Shown here: positions 1-9,130 of the stretch, in pieces
Layout: every line of letters begins with the position of its first letter
How positions within the stretch are numbered: position 1 is the stretch's first letter
From: Martinezella multihospitum
Lineage (GTDB): Bacteria > Pseudomonadota > Alphaproteobacteria > Rhizobiales > Rhizobiaceae
Reading direction: 5' to 3'
Length of the DNA: 64,000 nucleotides
NCBI RefSeq assembly: GCF_900094585.1
Contig: NZ_FMAG01000011.1
Coordinates: 1 to 64,000 of the forward strand
The notes under the pieces: model-generated
The model's database searches: none
Told to the model about the DNA's origin: nothing
What the model saw: only the letters and a program-made list of their open reading frames with translations
Translations under genes and position numbers: made by a program

Positions 1-108
1 TGGGACGATCCGCAGATCGCCATCGACTGGAAAACTCTGGATGCGCTCACGCTTTCCGCCAAGGATCAGCAGCAACCGCTGCTCGCGGATGCCGAGCTAT
101 TCGATTGA
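1..108 (+). CDS. rfbC: dTDP-4-dehydrorhamnose 3,5-epimerase, C-terminal end (partial)
   Basis: Only the last 35 codons are in the window, ending in TGA at 106-108. The tail has W-D-D-P-x-I-A-I-D-W near its start and then L-S-x-K-D-x-x-x-P-L-L-A-D, the usual ending of RfbC/RmlC. The enzyme epimerises C3 and C5 of dTDP-4-keto-6-deoxyglucose on the way to dTDP-L-rhamnose. It fits the polysaccharide locus that follows and suggests that the dTDP-rhamnose genes lie just upstream. It converges with the next gene, with 13 bp between them. The family call rests on this short tail only. Confidence 0.75.
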   Translation, partial: WDDPQIAIDWKTLDALTLSAKDQQQPLLADAELFD

Positions 109-121
109 TACGGTTTCGATA

Positions 122-490
122 TCAGACCCGATTATAATCGTCGCTAAGCCTAATGATATCGTTCTCGTCGAGCAGCTCGCCGTATTGAATTTCGATAAAA
201 ACCAACGGCTTATCTCCGGTGCACGAAACACGGTGTGTCGCCTTGAGCGGAATATCGACTGTATGCCCGACCTGTAGACCGTGTTCTGTTCCGTCAATCT
301 CGGCAATACCATGCCCCGAAACGGCGGTCCAACGCTCCGAACGGTGATTGTGATATTGCAGCGATAACCGCTCTCCCGGATTCACAACAATGCGTTTGAC
401 GACGTGGCTATCACCGATATCGAGCACATGCCATGTGCCCCAAGGGCGTTGATCGTTGTCGCCAACCTTATAAAGACTTCCGGACTTCAA
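122..490 (-). CDS. Mannose-6-phosphate isomerase-type cupin (type II PMI C-terminal domain)
   Basis: A 122-residue single cupin domain. It contains R-P-W-G-T-W (residues 15-20), the G-E-R-L-S-L-Q-Y-H-N-H-R-S-E-R-W metal-binding segment (about 39-54), and a second cupin motif around D-I-P-L-K-A-T-H-R. This is the C-terminal half of bifunctional mannose-1-P guanylyltransferase/phosphomannose isomerases (ManC, WbpW), here as a stand-alone protein with no nucleotidyltransferase domain. The start is TTG at 488-490, chosen because AGAGGA sits at normal spacing upstream and no ATG is available. It is likely to supply mannose-1-P/GDP-mannose precursors for the adjacent gmd/rmd pathway. The reaction is inferred from family and context. 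Confidence 0.75.
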   Translation of the reverse strand: MKSGSLYKVGDNDQRPWGTWHVLDIGDSHVVKRIVVNPGERLSLQYHNHRSERWTAVSGHGIAEIDGTEHGLQVGHTVDIPLKATHRVSCTGDKPLVFIEIQYGELLDENDIIRLSDDYNRV

Positions 491-791
491 TGAGTTTTCC
501 TCTTCAACAAGCCGATCGGCAACCGCACGACCGAAAATATGCGCGCGATTAATTCAGTGGTGCCCGTAGAGCAAGGCTTTTCTGCCAATGGCCATAAAAG
601 CACCTTATTGCATACTGTTATCCGACTTGCCTAAGCACACCAGTTCAGATTAGTCGGCCGATTGTTTGGTCGACGTCGATGCAGCCGGAATATGCCGGCC
701 ATTGGTCTGGAAATTTCGAGGCTTCTGATGTTTTCTCCGAGAGAACGATGCTCAAGGTGACGTAGCAATTGCTTTTCGATACAGGAGTGGA
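491..791. other. Intergenic region between divergent genes
   Basis: No convincing coding sequence. It should contain the promoters of the leftward cupin gene and the rightward glycosyltransferase gene. A short palindrome GCCGG-aatat-GCCGGC lies near 684-700. I see no further structure that I can name. Confidence 0.4.
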
Positions 792-1910
792 ATGCGCGTT
801 TTACATTTTTTCAAAACATATTGGCCCGACACATTCGGTGGGGTTGAACGGACCATTCACGCGATCGCCAAGGGTACCGCCAAATACGGCGTAGAATCAG
901 ATGTTCTCTCACTTAGTAAAACACCGTTTGAAAACAGCGTCGAATTCGATGGTCATATGGCGTACAAGGCTAAGCTCGACTTCGAATTCGCATCCACCGG
1001 TTTTTCGCGCGAGGTGTTCGGACGGTTTCGGGAACTGAGCCAGAAGGCGGATATCGTCCACTATCACTTTCCGTGGCCAGTGATGGATATCGTCCATCTG
1101 ACCGTTCCCCCCAATAAGCCGACTGTCGTGACTTATCATTCCGACATCGTGAAGCAGAAGGTCTTGTTGCAATTCTACAAGCCGTTGATGTCTCGCTTTC
1201 TGAAAAGCGTTGACTGCATTGTTGCGACGTCTCCGAATTACGCAATGTCGAGCGATGTCGTGGAAAGGTTCAAATCCAAAACGAGGGTGATCTCGTTGGG
1301 TCTGGATGAAGCGGACTATCCTAAGGCCGACGAAGCGACTTTAGCTCGCTGGCGTGGCAGGCTTCCCGATCGCTTCCTCTTATTCGTCGGCGTCCTGCGA
1401 TATTACAAGGGGGTCCATATCCTGCTGGAGGCCGCGAAACGCAATGGCCTCGATATCGTGATCGTCGGCAGTGGCCCGATGGAGGCGGAACTGAAGCAGG
1501 CTGCCGGGCAAAATCTGCACAATATCCATTTTCTCGGATCCTTGTCGGACGACGACAAGATCGCTCTGCTCGAGCTTTGTGCGGGGTTTGTGTTTCCCTC
1601 GCATCTCCGCTCCGAGGCCTTCGGACTTTCTCTGGTCGAAGCAGCAATGTTTGGCAAGCCGATGATTTCGTGTGAAATCGGCACGGGGACCAGTTTCGTC
1701 AATCTGGATGAGAAGACCGGGTTCGTGGTGCCGCCGAACGATGTCGATGCTCTCTCGAATGCCATGAAATCCCTTTGGGACAATGAGCAGAAGGCCGCCG
1801 CATTGGGTGCCGCGGCGCGTGATCGCTATCTTGCATGCTTCACGGCAGAGAAGATGTGTTCGGCCTATGATCGCCTCTATGGCGAATTGACAGGCTCTCG
1901 TACGGGCTGA
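792..1910 (+). CDS. GT4 family glycosyltransferase, WbpZ/WbdC-like
   Basis: 372 residues with the GT-B fold signatures of family GT4. The N-terminal Rossmann start MRVLHFFKTYWPDTFGGVER resembles the mannosyl/rhamnosyl transferases WbpZ and WbdC. The GT1-type C-terminal domain begins near residue 190 (F-L-L-F-V-G-V-L-R-Y-Y-K-G) and has the E-x7-E donor site at S-E-A-F-G-L-S-L-V-E-A. The ATG has AGGAG at 783-787. Members of this group transfer mannose or D-rhamnose from GDP-sugars to a lipid-linked acceptor at the cytoplasmic face of the membrane. Its place beside gmd/rmd supports a GDP-sugar donor; the exact linkage cannot be read. Confidence 0.85.
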   Translation: MRVLHFFKTYWPDTFGGVERTIHAIAKGTAKYGVESDVLSLSKTPFENSVEFDGHMAYKAKLDFEFASTGFSREVFGRFRELSQKADIVHYHFPWPVMDIVHLTVPPNKPTVVTYHSDIVKQKVLLQFYKPLMSRFLKSVDCIVATSPNYAMSSDVVERFKSKTRVISLGLDEADYPKADEATLARWRGRLPDRFLLFVGVLRYYKGVHILLEAAKRNGLDIVIVGSGPMEAELKQAAGQNLHNIHFLGSLSDDDKIALLELCAGFVFPSHLRSEAFGLSLVEAAMFGKPMISCEIGTGTSFVNLDEKTGFVVPPNDVDALSNAMKSLWDNEQKAAALGAAARDRYLACFTAEKMCSAYDRLYGELTGSRTG

Positions 1911-2328
1911 ACCTGGAAAACGCAGTCCATGTCATGGCTCTTTCCTGTTGGACGGTTGACGTATCCTGGACATCGCCACGATATAGCCATCTCCGTATTT
2001 GAATGAGTACCGCGAGCTTCATCGGTTCACCCTTCGGAGAATAGACAAACAATGGTTGGGCATTAGAGCTTAATGAGCTTCGATTTCTCCAATCTCTTGT
2101 AAAGTGTTTTCGCATGCAGCAAGAGATTAGCGTGCCGATTTTCTGCAATTGGTCTTGCGCCGTTGAGGGGCGCATCCAGGGCGAATTGCTCATGGTCGTT
2201 GTCATGAGGCCCCATACGGGCTAAATGGCGCTAGAAAATTGATGGCCAAGTATGGTGCGCGCTCGGCGGCGTTCTGCGAACTTGGCGTACCCGCATGGAA
2301 TGAATGCGGCAATAGTTGGAGATGGAAC
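1911..2328. other. Intergenic region without a recognised gene
   Basis: About 420 bases between the glycosyltransferase and gmd. The open frames here have no recognisable family features. It probably carries the gmd promoter and possibly decayed sequence, but I could not identify any remnant. Confidence 0.35.
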
Positions 2329-3303
2329 TTGGCGAAGAAAGCATTGGTAACGGGTATCACGGGTCAGGATGGCGCCTATCTTGCAGAACTGCTACTGAAG
2401 AATGGCTACGAAGTGCATGGGCTTGCACGTCGCTCCAGCACCGCGGATGTCAATCTCACCCGCCTGGAATGGTTGGGCATCGAGCGCGACGTCCGCATTG
2501 TCGATGGCGACCTCCTGGATCTTTCTGGTCTTATCAGAACGGTAAAGGACGTGAAGCCGGACGAAGTCTATAACCTTGGGGCTCAATCCTTCGTCAAATC
2601 GTCGTGGCAGCAACCTCTGCTGACCGGTCAGGTGACGGCTCTCGGTGTGACGAATGTCCTGGAGGCGGTTCGCATTGAAAGGCCTGAGGCTCGTTTTTAT
2701 CAGGCTTCCTCCTCCGAAATGTACGGGCTCATTCAGGAGCCGATGCAATCGGAAGAAACGCCTTTCTATCCGCGTTCGCCCTACGCAGTTGCCAAGCTCT
2801 ACGGCCATTGGATCACCATCAACTATCGCGAAAGCTTCGGCTTGCACGCGTCGAGCGGTATTCTCTTCAATCATGAATCTCCGCTTCGCGGCATCGAATT
2901 CGTTACCCGCAAGGTGACGGACGCGGTCGCTCGCATCAAGCTCGGCATGGCAAAGGAACTGCGGCTCGGAAACATCGATGCCAAGCGCGATTGGGGCCAT
3001 TCGAAAGACTATGTCCGCGCTATGTGGATGATGCTCCAGCAGGACGTTGCCGACGATTACGTGATCGCGACCGGCCGCACGACAACCGTCCGCGACATGT
3101 GCGCCATTGCTTTCAAGCATGCCGGTTTGAACATGGACGATCATCTCGTGATCGATCCTGAACTCTTCCGTCCGGCGGAAGTGGATGTGCTGCTCGGCAA
3201 CCCGGAGAAGGCTCGGAAGAAATTCGGATGGGAGCCCAAGATCGGCCTCGAGGAGATGATCGTCGAAATGGTCGAAGCCGATCTTGAACGATTGACCAAG
3301 TAA
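2329..3303 (+). CDS. gmd: GDP-mannose 4,6-dehydratase
   Basis: Converts GDP-D-mannose to GDP-4-keto-6-deoxy-D-mannose, the entry to GDP-D-rhamnose, GDP-6-deoxy-talose and GDP-L-fucose. It is a short-chain-dehydrogenase-type enzyme: NAD(P)-binding T-G-I-T-G-Q-D-G-A-Y-L-A-E at the N-terminus, A-S-S-S-E-M-Y-G with the active Ser/Glu, and the catalytic Y-x-x-x-K as Y-A-V-A-K. F-N-H-E-S-P is a GMD hallmark. The frame is open from 2239, but TTG at 2329 is preferred: GGAG at 2318-2321 has a 7-nt spacer and the protein then starts directly at the Rossmann strand (324 aa, normal family length). It lies 29 bp upstream of the reductase gene and is probably co-transcribed with it. Confidence 0.93.
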   Translation: MAKKALVTGITGQDGAYLAELLLKNGYEVHGLARRSSTADVNLTRLEWLGIERDVRIVDGDLLDLSGLIRTVKDVKPDEVYNLGAQSFVKSSWQQPLLTGQVTALGVTNVLEAVRIERPEARFYQASSSEMYGLIQEPMQSEETPFYPRSPYAVAKLYGHWITINYRESFGLHASSGILFNHESPLRGIEFVTRKVTDAVARIKLGMAKELRLGNIDAKRDWGHSKDYVRAMWMMLQQDVADDYVIATGRTTTVRDMCAIAFKHAGLNMDDHLVIDPELFRPAEVDVLLGNPEKARKKFGWEPKIGLEEMIVEMVEADLERLTK

Positions 3304-3332
3304 ATCTTCCGGTCAAACGACGAGACACTTCC

Positions 3333-4298
3333 ATGCCGAGAGAACACCGTATTCTCATTACTGGCGCCAGCGGCTTTGTCGGGGCTTGGCTGCAGCGTGA
3401 ATTGCGTGAGCGGCGGCTGAAACAGGATCCTGACCTGGTGGTTTTGACTGCCGGCCAGGGAGATGCATCGGACTGGAAGACAGATATTACGGATCGGGAT
3501 CGAGTGGCGACCCTGGTCCGTAATTGCCGCCCAACAGCAGTCATTCATCTCGCCGCGATTGCAGCCCCGGCTGATGCTCGCAAGATGCCGCAACGGGCCT
3601 GGGAGGTGAATTTCCAAGGCACTATGAATCTCGCCTACGCCACGATGGAGTTTGCACCGGAAGCGCGCTTCATCTTCGCGGGCAGCTCCGAAGCCTATGG
3701 CGCTTCGTTCATCGATGCTGCAAATGCTCCGATAAACGAGAGTGCGGCGCTCAAGCCGATGAATGTGTATGGTGCAACGAAAGCGGCGGCAGACGTGCTC
3801 GTCGGCCAGCTTGCCCATGATGGGTTGAAATCCATCCGCTTCCGTCCGTTCAACCATACCGGACCCGGCCAGACGGATGCTTATGTTGTTTCTGCTTTCG
3901 CCAAGCAACTCGCGGAAATATCGCTGGGTGTCAAAAATCCTCGCATCAGCGTCGGAAATCTCTCGGCCTTTCGTGATTTTCTTGATGTGCGAGACGTTGT
4001 ACGTGCCTATGCCGATGCTGCCCTGGTCGAGGATGTGTCGGATATGCTTGGAGGCGTGTTCAATCTATCCTCGGGGCGGTCAATACAGATTCAGTCGATA
4101 CTCGACATGCTTATCGAACTTTGCAGATTGAAGGTGGAAATCGAGATAGATCCGCAGCGGTTACGTGGACCAGAAATCGTGGCGGCTTCCGGCGACAATA
4201 GGGCGGTGTTGGCGGCCTTTGGCTGGAAGCCGGAAATAGAATTAAGCCGCACACTCGGCGATGTGCTTGACGATTGGAAGATCCGAGTGGCGCGCTGA
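3333..4298 (+). CDS. rmd: GDP-4-keto-6-deoxymannose reductase-like SDR (Rmd/Tld type)
   Basis: 321 residues with the extended-SDR architecture: I-L-I-T-G-A-S-G-F-V-G-A-W-L for NAD(P) binding, H-L-A-A-I-A-A-P, A-G-S-S-E-A-Y-G, and catalytic Y-G-A-T-K. F-R-P-F-N-H-T-G-P-G-Q is typical of Rmd-like reductases. Directly downstream of gmd, it most likely reduces the 4-keto intermediate to GDP-D-rhamnose. The close relative Tld makes GDP-6-deoxy-D-talose, and sequence alone does not separate the two here. The ATG at 3333 has only a weak ribosome-binding site. Confidence 0.82.
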   Translation: MPREHRILITGASGFVGAWLQRELRERRLKQDPDLVVLTAGQGDASDWKTDITDRDRVATLVRNCRPTAVIHLAAIAAPADARKMPQRAWEVNFQGTMNLAYATMEFAPEARFIFAGSSEAYGASFIDAANAPINESAALKPMNVYGATKAAADVLVGQLAHDGLKSIRFRPFNHTGPGQTDAYVVSAFAKQLAEISLGVKNPRISVGNLSAFRDFLDVRDVVRAYADAALVEDVSDMLGGVFNLSSGRSIQIQSILDMLIELCRLKVEIEIDPQRLRGPEIVAASGDNRAVLAAFGWKPEIELSRTLGDVLDDWKIRVAR

Positions 4299-4313
4299 CC
4301 ATATCGGTCCCCA

Positions 4314-4649
4314 GTGATCGACCATATGATCATAATATCTGAGGGAAAGCATTTGCTCACCAGTGTTTGGAAATATGGGCATTTTATTCTTGCCGTCAGC
4401 GGCGAGTTGCGTGCACGGTTTCCGCGTCCGGGTGCGTTATGGTTTATCCTCCATCCGCTAGCGCAGGCATTGATGTTCTTGATCATCTGGGCCGACTTCG
4501 TGGGGCAGAGATGCCGAATGTTAATCATCCGTGCGCATATCCGATCTATTTTTATGAGGCATGGCCTGACGGGGTCTGTCCAGCGAAATCTTGACGCGGA
4601 AGCATGACCGTATGCATCGAGCAGGCGCAAGCATTCAAGAGGATCCCAG
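4314..4649 (+). pseudogene. Decayed ABC-type polysaccharide export permease (wzm-like)
   Basis: Pieces of a Wzm/RfbA-type permease N-terminus can be read across different frames. One frame gives V-W-K-Y-G-H-F-I-L, L-R-A-R-F and G-A-L-W-F-I-L-H-P-L-A-Q-A-L-M-F. A shift near 4500 continues with G-A-E-M-P-N-V-N and Y-A-Y-P-I-Y-like residues. A further frame has L-S-S-E-I-L-T-R. Stops interrupt every frame and the rest of the permease is missing. An intact permease of the same class is encoded at 10520-11347, so this is a broken, replaced copy. Confidence 0.65.
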
Positions 4650-5003
4650 TTGCATCGCATCTATAATAGTCTTTCCTGGCGCCTTACCCGACCGCTTCGT
4701 ATGGGTTCTTCATTGCTGTTTAATGTGAAAAGGTTCCCGCGGCTTGTCGTCACGACTCTGCTTGAAAAGCTCATTCGTTGGCTTTCTCGGAGACCACGAG
4801 TGAAGGATAAGTGCCTTCGGTTAGCCTATCGCTTTCCGAGGATAAGGGGTCGGCTTATGGCATTCGCGGGAGCCCGCGGGTATGGAATTCAACCGTTTGA
4901 CTGGTTGGACGACGGTCAGGAAGGACAGTGGTATATCGATGCGCCCAAGGGCACGGTCGCTGAATGGGATATATTGCTTCGAGATACTTCAAGATTGCAA
5001 TGA
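4650..5003 (+). pseudogene. Truncated tail of a glycosyltransferase/methyltransferase-like protein
   Basis: A 117-codon frame starting at TTG 4650, with GAGGA six bases upstream, and ending 13 bp before the large glycosyltransferase. The N-terminal R-I-Y-N-S-L-S-W-R-L-T-R-P-L-R matches the short stretch (I-Y-x-S-x-S-W-R-x-T-x-P-L-R) found near the C-terminus of many polysaccharide-locus glycosyltransferases and methyltransferases. No catalytic domain precedes it. The upstream frame is closed at 4605-4607. I read it as the leftover 3' end of a deleted gene. It may still be translated and couple into the next gene, but no function can be assigned. Confidence 0.45.
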
Positions 5004-5016
5004 AAGACGATCTTCA

Positions 5017-7929
5017 ATGCGCTTATGGATTGATGGGCAATGCTTCCAGACCGCGAGCAAGTGGCGTGGAATCGGGCGTTACGTGCAAGAACTTATTCTT
5101 GGTATTGTCGACAATCATCTCGACGTCGAACTTCTTATTTCCCTCAATGCTGGTATGCCGCTGGAAGCACTTGCAGCTCGCGACCATCTCCAGAAATGGA
5201 TAAAACCTGCCAATATTTTCATGTGGCATGGTGTTGCCGAAGGGGGAGAAGCGATAGAGGGCTACACAGAGAAAAGGCGGCTCAGCGAGATCGCTCTGGC
5301 TTATCATGTCGCGTCGCTGAATCCCGACATCGCGCTGTCTGCGAGCCCGTTCGAAGGCAGCTTTGACAAGGCTGTTCCGCTCGTTCCCAACAATATCTCG
5401 AAAATTCCTTTCGCATCGATCTTTTACGATGCGATACCTTATCGCTATCCCGAGCAATATCTCTCATCCTCGGCGTTGCGTGCCTATTATGACCGTCGCC
5501 TCGCCTCCTACTCAGAATTCAATCTGAATCTTTGTATTTCCGAATACTCCCAACACGAATGCTTGGAAATCTCAAGAAATCCTCGGGTATTCAACATACT
5601 TGCGGGCGTATCGAGAGATTTCAGGGATGCGATGGAGCATGTCGAAACGAACGCGCCAAAGCTGACCGAGAAACCCTTCATCCTCTACGTCGGCGGGCTG
5701 GATTGGCGCAAGAATGTGAGGTCCGCCATTGAGGCATTCGCACAATTGCCGGCAGATTTGCGGGAGCAATACAGTTTTGTGCTGGCCGGCGATCACCCGC
5801 AATCGCTGTTACGAGACGAACAAGAGAGATGGAAGAAGCTGGGGCTTCCTGAGCAGGATCTCGTGGCTATTGGCCATGTGACGGACCACCAGCTCGTGGC
5901 GCTCTACAGGGGGACGGACCTCGCCATTCAACCTTCGCTACTGGAGGGGTTTGGCTTGACCGCATTGGAAGCCATGACGTGCGGCGCGCCTGTCATTGCG
6001 TCGAACATGGGCGCCCTGCCTGAAGTCATTGGAGACAGGGAACTTCTTTTCAATCCAGCGGATGTCAAGGACATAGCGCGAGTAATGAAGAAGGCACTTG
6101 GCAACCGTCAAGCGATGAAGGCCTTGGCTGACAAACAGCGCAATCGTGCCGCGGCATTCAGCTGGGAGAAATCCGCTGCTATTGCCGTTGCCGCGCTGAA
6201 GGATGCCGTGGCCAACTCGGCGGAGAGCGGCAAGGTTGAATCGATCTCAACGGCTAAATATGCTGCTTTGCAGCGACTTGGAAATACGGATCTTCCGACG
6301 AATTTCATCGCGCAGACATTTGCACGATCGGAGTTAGTCAAATCTGATCGGCCGCGACTGATCGTTGATGCGACATCAACATATCGAGTGGACCACAAGA
6401 CCGGTATTCAGCGTGTTGTCAAAAATATTTGTTCCAATCTCGAGATAACGCAAGGTGATGGCGTCGAACGGATAGTCGCATATAGCGATTCTCTCGACGG
6501 CTGGTTTGCGATTCCGAAGACGCTGGAAAAAACCAACACTGCAACTGACTTCACAGAAGATACTCGGCTGGAGTTTTCCCCGAATGACCGCATCTTGATG
6601 CTCGATAGCTCCTGGGAGTTTTATAGGCATCACTACGCAACGTTACGCTCAGCCCGCTTGAGGGGCGCCATTGTCATTTCATGCCTCTATGACACGATTC
6701 CGCTAAGATTCCCAGGTTTCTGCGACCCTGGCATGCCCCCTACATTCTCGAACTGGTTTCAAGCTGCCCTGTCCTATTCGAATGCGTTTATCTGCATTTC
6801 AAAAGCCGTTGCCGATGAACTGATCAGGATACTTGAAGCGATCCAGTTTCCACGGGAGATGAAGATAGGCTATTGGCACCTCGGCGCCGATTTTGCCAAG
6901 GCGACGACTGCTGCCGATGTTATGCCTGTTCGCCGCGATGAGCGCTCGGAGTTCCTGATGGTTGGCACACTCGAGCCGCGCAAAGGGCATGGTATTGCGC
7001 TACAGGCTTTCGATAGATTGTGGGACGAAGGTATGGACGTCAGGCTGACTATTGTCGGAAAGCCCGGCTGGGGGGGCGAGCATTTCGTTCGGCGAATAAA
7101 ACAGCATCGTGAGTATGGGAAGCGTCTGATCTGGATGAACGGCGTTTCGGATGAAAAATTACAGAATGCCTACAGCGACAGCGATGCCTTGATCGCTGCC
7201 TCGTATGCTGAGGGTTTCGGCCTTCCCATTGTTGAGGCCGCGCACTTTGGGAAAGCTGTGATTGCAAGCGATATTCCAGTTTTCCGCGAAGTCACTGCAA
7301 GTGGCCAGAATTGCTATTTCTTTGCCGTCGGTTCCTCCGAGTCGCTCGCAAAGTCGATCCGTTCGTTCGTTGGCACAGAAACCAATACTATCGAAACCGC
7401 GCCGCTGGCGCGAAGGGTCAATGGAGGGACAAGTTGGAAGGAAAGTGCCGAAGAATTGCAGAGGATCGTGCTTACTGACGATTGGTACCGGCTATATAAG
7501 CCGCAGTCGGACACGACTTACGTGCCAATAAGCAATATCGGCATCACGAAAATGGGACACGCGCTGGCTTCCGATGAAACTCGGCATGAGATCGAGTTGG
7601 TGGAAGGGCCGATTGTGAGTGAAAACGACATACTGAAGTACATAGTGCGTGTTGTCAATTTGTCCCAAAAGTTGTGGGGAAGCGTCGGTGCTCCGGATGG
7701 TTCGCTGGCGGTGATGGCAAGCTATCGCATTCTGTCGAACAATGGAGAGGCGATCTACCCGAAGAACCGTAAGTCTCGCATTCCATTCGTGTTGCCGCCT
7801 GGCGACAGTCTATATATGTCAATCGAGATCCCTTCGACATTCAAGAGGAAGGGCGGTGCTTTCGCAGATATAGGCTTGCTTCAAGAATCAGTCGGTTGGT
7901 GGAGTAATCCGCTACGGGTCTCGTTGTGA
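5017..7929 (+). CDS. Large glycosyltransferase with two GT4 domains and a C-terminal beta domain
   Basis: About 970 residues from ATG 5017; the frame extends upstream to 4882, but M-R-L-W-I-D-G-Q-C-F-Q is the natural start. The first GT4 module has F-I-L-Y-V-G-G-L-D-W-R-K-N-V and L-L-E-G-F-G-L-T-A-L-E-A. The second has F-L-M-V-G-T-L-E-P-R-K-G and Y-A-E-G-F-G-L-P-I-V-E-A. The last 140 residues carry no GT motif and look like a beta-rich accessory domain (G-I-T-K-M-G-H-A, then S-V-G-W-W-S near the end). Two-module GT4 proteins such as WbdA add alternating linkages of one sugar in ABC-transporter-dependent O-antigens. This is the likely chain-extending polymerase of the locus; linkage and donor are inferred. 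Confidence 0.85.
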   Translation: MRLWIDGQCFQTASKWRGIGRYVQELILGIVDNHLDVELLISLNAGMPLEALAARDHLQKWIKPANIFMWHGVAEGGEAIEGYTEKRRLSEIALAYHVASLNPDIALSASPFEGSFDKAVPLVPNNISKIPFASIFYDAIPYRYPEQYLSSSALRAYYDRRLASYSEFNLNLCISEYSQHECLEISRNPRVFNILAGVSRDFRDAMEHVETNAPKLTEKPFILYVGGLDWRKNVRSAIEAFAQLPADLREQYSFVLAGDHPQSLLRDEQERWKKLGLPEQDLVAIGHVTDHQLVALYRGTDLAIQPSLLEGFGLTALEAMTCGAPVIASNMGALPEVIGDRELLFNPADVKDIARVMKKALGNRQAMKALADKQRNRAAAFSWEKSAAIAVAALKDAVANSAESGKVESISTAKYAALQRLGNTDLPTNFIAQTFARSELVKSDRPRLIVDATSTYRVDHKTGIQRVVKNICSNLEITQGDGVERIVAYSDSLDGWFAIPKTLEKTNTATDFTEDTRLEFSPNDRILMLDSSWEFYRHHYATLRSARLRGAIVISCLYDTIPLRFPGFCDPGMPPTFSNWFQAALSYSNAFICISKAVADELIRILEAIQFPREMKIGYWHLGADFAKATTAADVMPVRRDERSEFLMVGTLEPRKGHGIALQAFDRLWDEGMDVRLTIVGKPGWGGEHFVRRIKQHREYGKRLIWMNGVSDEKLQNAYSDSDALIAASYAEGFGLPIVEAAHFGKAVIASDIPVFREVTASGQNCYFFAVGSSESLAKSIRSFVGTETNTIETAPLARRVNGGTSWKESAEELQRIVLTDDWYRLYKPQSDTTYVPISNIGITKMGHALASDETRHEIELVEGPIVSENDILKYIVRVVNLSQKLWGSVGAPDGSLAVMASYRILSNNGEAIYPKNRKSRIPFVLPPGDSLYMSIEIPSTFKRKGGAFADIGLLQESVGWWSNPLRVSL

Positions 7930-7971
7930 TGGCACGACCGCAAGACGCAGTGGTACATGGGTAGCTCGCGA

Positions 7972-9093
7972 ATGAAAATCGGTATCGATGCGCGTAATTT
8001 GGTAACGAGCATGACCGGCATCGGACGGTACGTGCTGGAAATGAGCCGGCATCTCGCATTTCGCGGCCATGAACTGCATTTCTATTTGCCCGAAGCTCCA
8101 TATGGTGATCTGAAAGAGTTGCCTGCGGCAAAACTGCATGTTGCGCGCTTTCCTGGTGGAATAATGCGGATGATCTGGGCGCAGACGGAGCTACCACGCC
8201 GTGCAGCGCAGGATAAGATCGAAGTGTTTTGGGGTCCCGCTCACCGCCTACCGCTTTTTCTCGATCGTCGCATCGCGCGTGTCATCACGATTCATGATCT
8301 CGTCTGGCGAGATATGGCTGCAACTATGCGGTGGCAGACCTGGATGGCCGATCGCTGGCTAATGAAACCGGGGGTCGCTGTTGCCGACGAGATTGTTGCT
8401 GATTCCGCTGCAACGGCTGAGGCGCTCAAGGCTCAGTTTCCGAGATGCGGCGACAAGCTTAGCATTGTCTATCCTGGGTTGACGACCATCGGCGGAGTAG
8501 CGATCCCAAAGGATCTGTCACAGTTTGCGATCGATCGACCCTATATTCTCTTCGTCGGAACGCTCGAGCCCCGCAAAAATCTGCTCAGATTGCTGCAAGC
8601 CTATGCAGCGTTGCCCGAAGCCACGCGGCAACAATTTCTTCTGGTGCTCGCAGGTGGCCAAGGCTGGAGGCTGGGTGATCTGAAAGGGCATATTGCGGAA
8701 TTGCAAATTGACTCATCTGTTCGGTTGACCGGCTATGTGTCCGATACCGATCTTGCTCAACTGTACGGTCACGCTCGCTTTCTCGCGATGCCGTCCCTTT
8801 ATGAAGGCTTCGGATTTCCTATCATAGAAGCGAATGCGATGGGAATACCGGTGCTGACATCCAATACGTCCTCCATGCCCGAGGTTGCTGCAAAAGCCGG
8901 TATTCTTGTCGATCCGAACGATGTGCAATCCATTCGAAATGGCTTGGAAAGCCTTGCTACCGATGACGCGTTGCATGCGCGTCTTGCTGATAATGCAAGG
9001 CCGAATGCTGCGCGATTCGGCTGGACGGAAAGCGCGAGCCGGCTAGAGCGTGTCTTCGAGAAGGCGATAGTCAAGCGCCGCGGCGGCATGTAA
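7972..9093 (+). CDS. GT4 family glycosyltransferase, WbpY-like
   Basis: 373 residues from ATG 7972 (M-K-I-G-I-D-A-R-N-L); an in-frame ATG at 7957 is an alternative and neither has a strong ribosome-binding site. It has the GT1-type C-terminal domain: Y-I-L-F-V-G-T-L-E-P-R-K-N-L-L-R-L near residue 185, then L-Y-E-G-F-G-F-P-I-I-E-A-N-A-M-G-I-P-V as donor site. It follows the two-module enzyme by 42 bp and is probably in the same transcript. It is likely to transfer a GDP-linked mannose or D-rhamnose residue in O-chain synthesis. Confidence 0.83.
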   Translation: MKIGIDARNLVTSMTGIGRYVLEMSRHLAFRGHELHFYLPEAPYGDLKELPAAKLHVARFPGGIMRMIWAQTELPRRAAQDKIEVFWGPAHRLPLFLDRRIARVITIHDLVWRDMAATMRWQTWMADRWLMKPGVAVADEIVADSAATAEALKAQFPRCGDKLSIVYPGLTTIGGVAIPKDLSQFAIDRPYILFVGTLEPRKNLLRLLQAYAALPEATRQQFLLVLAGGQGWRLGDLKGHIAELQIDSSVRLTGYVSDTDLAQLYGHARFLAMPSLYEGFGFPIIEANAMGIPVLTSNTSSMPEVAAKAGILVDPNDVQSIRNGLESLATDDALHARLADNARPNAARFGWTESASRLERVFEKAIVKRRGGM

Positions 9094-9130
9094 CCTAAAT
9101 TGTCAATCAGCACTGAAAGTTGGATTAGTA

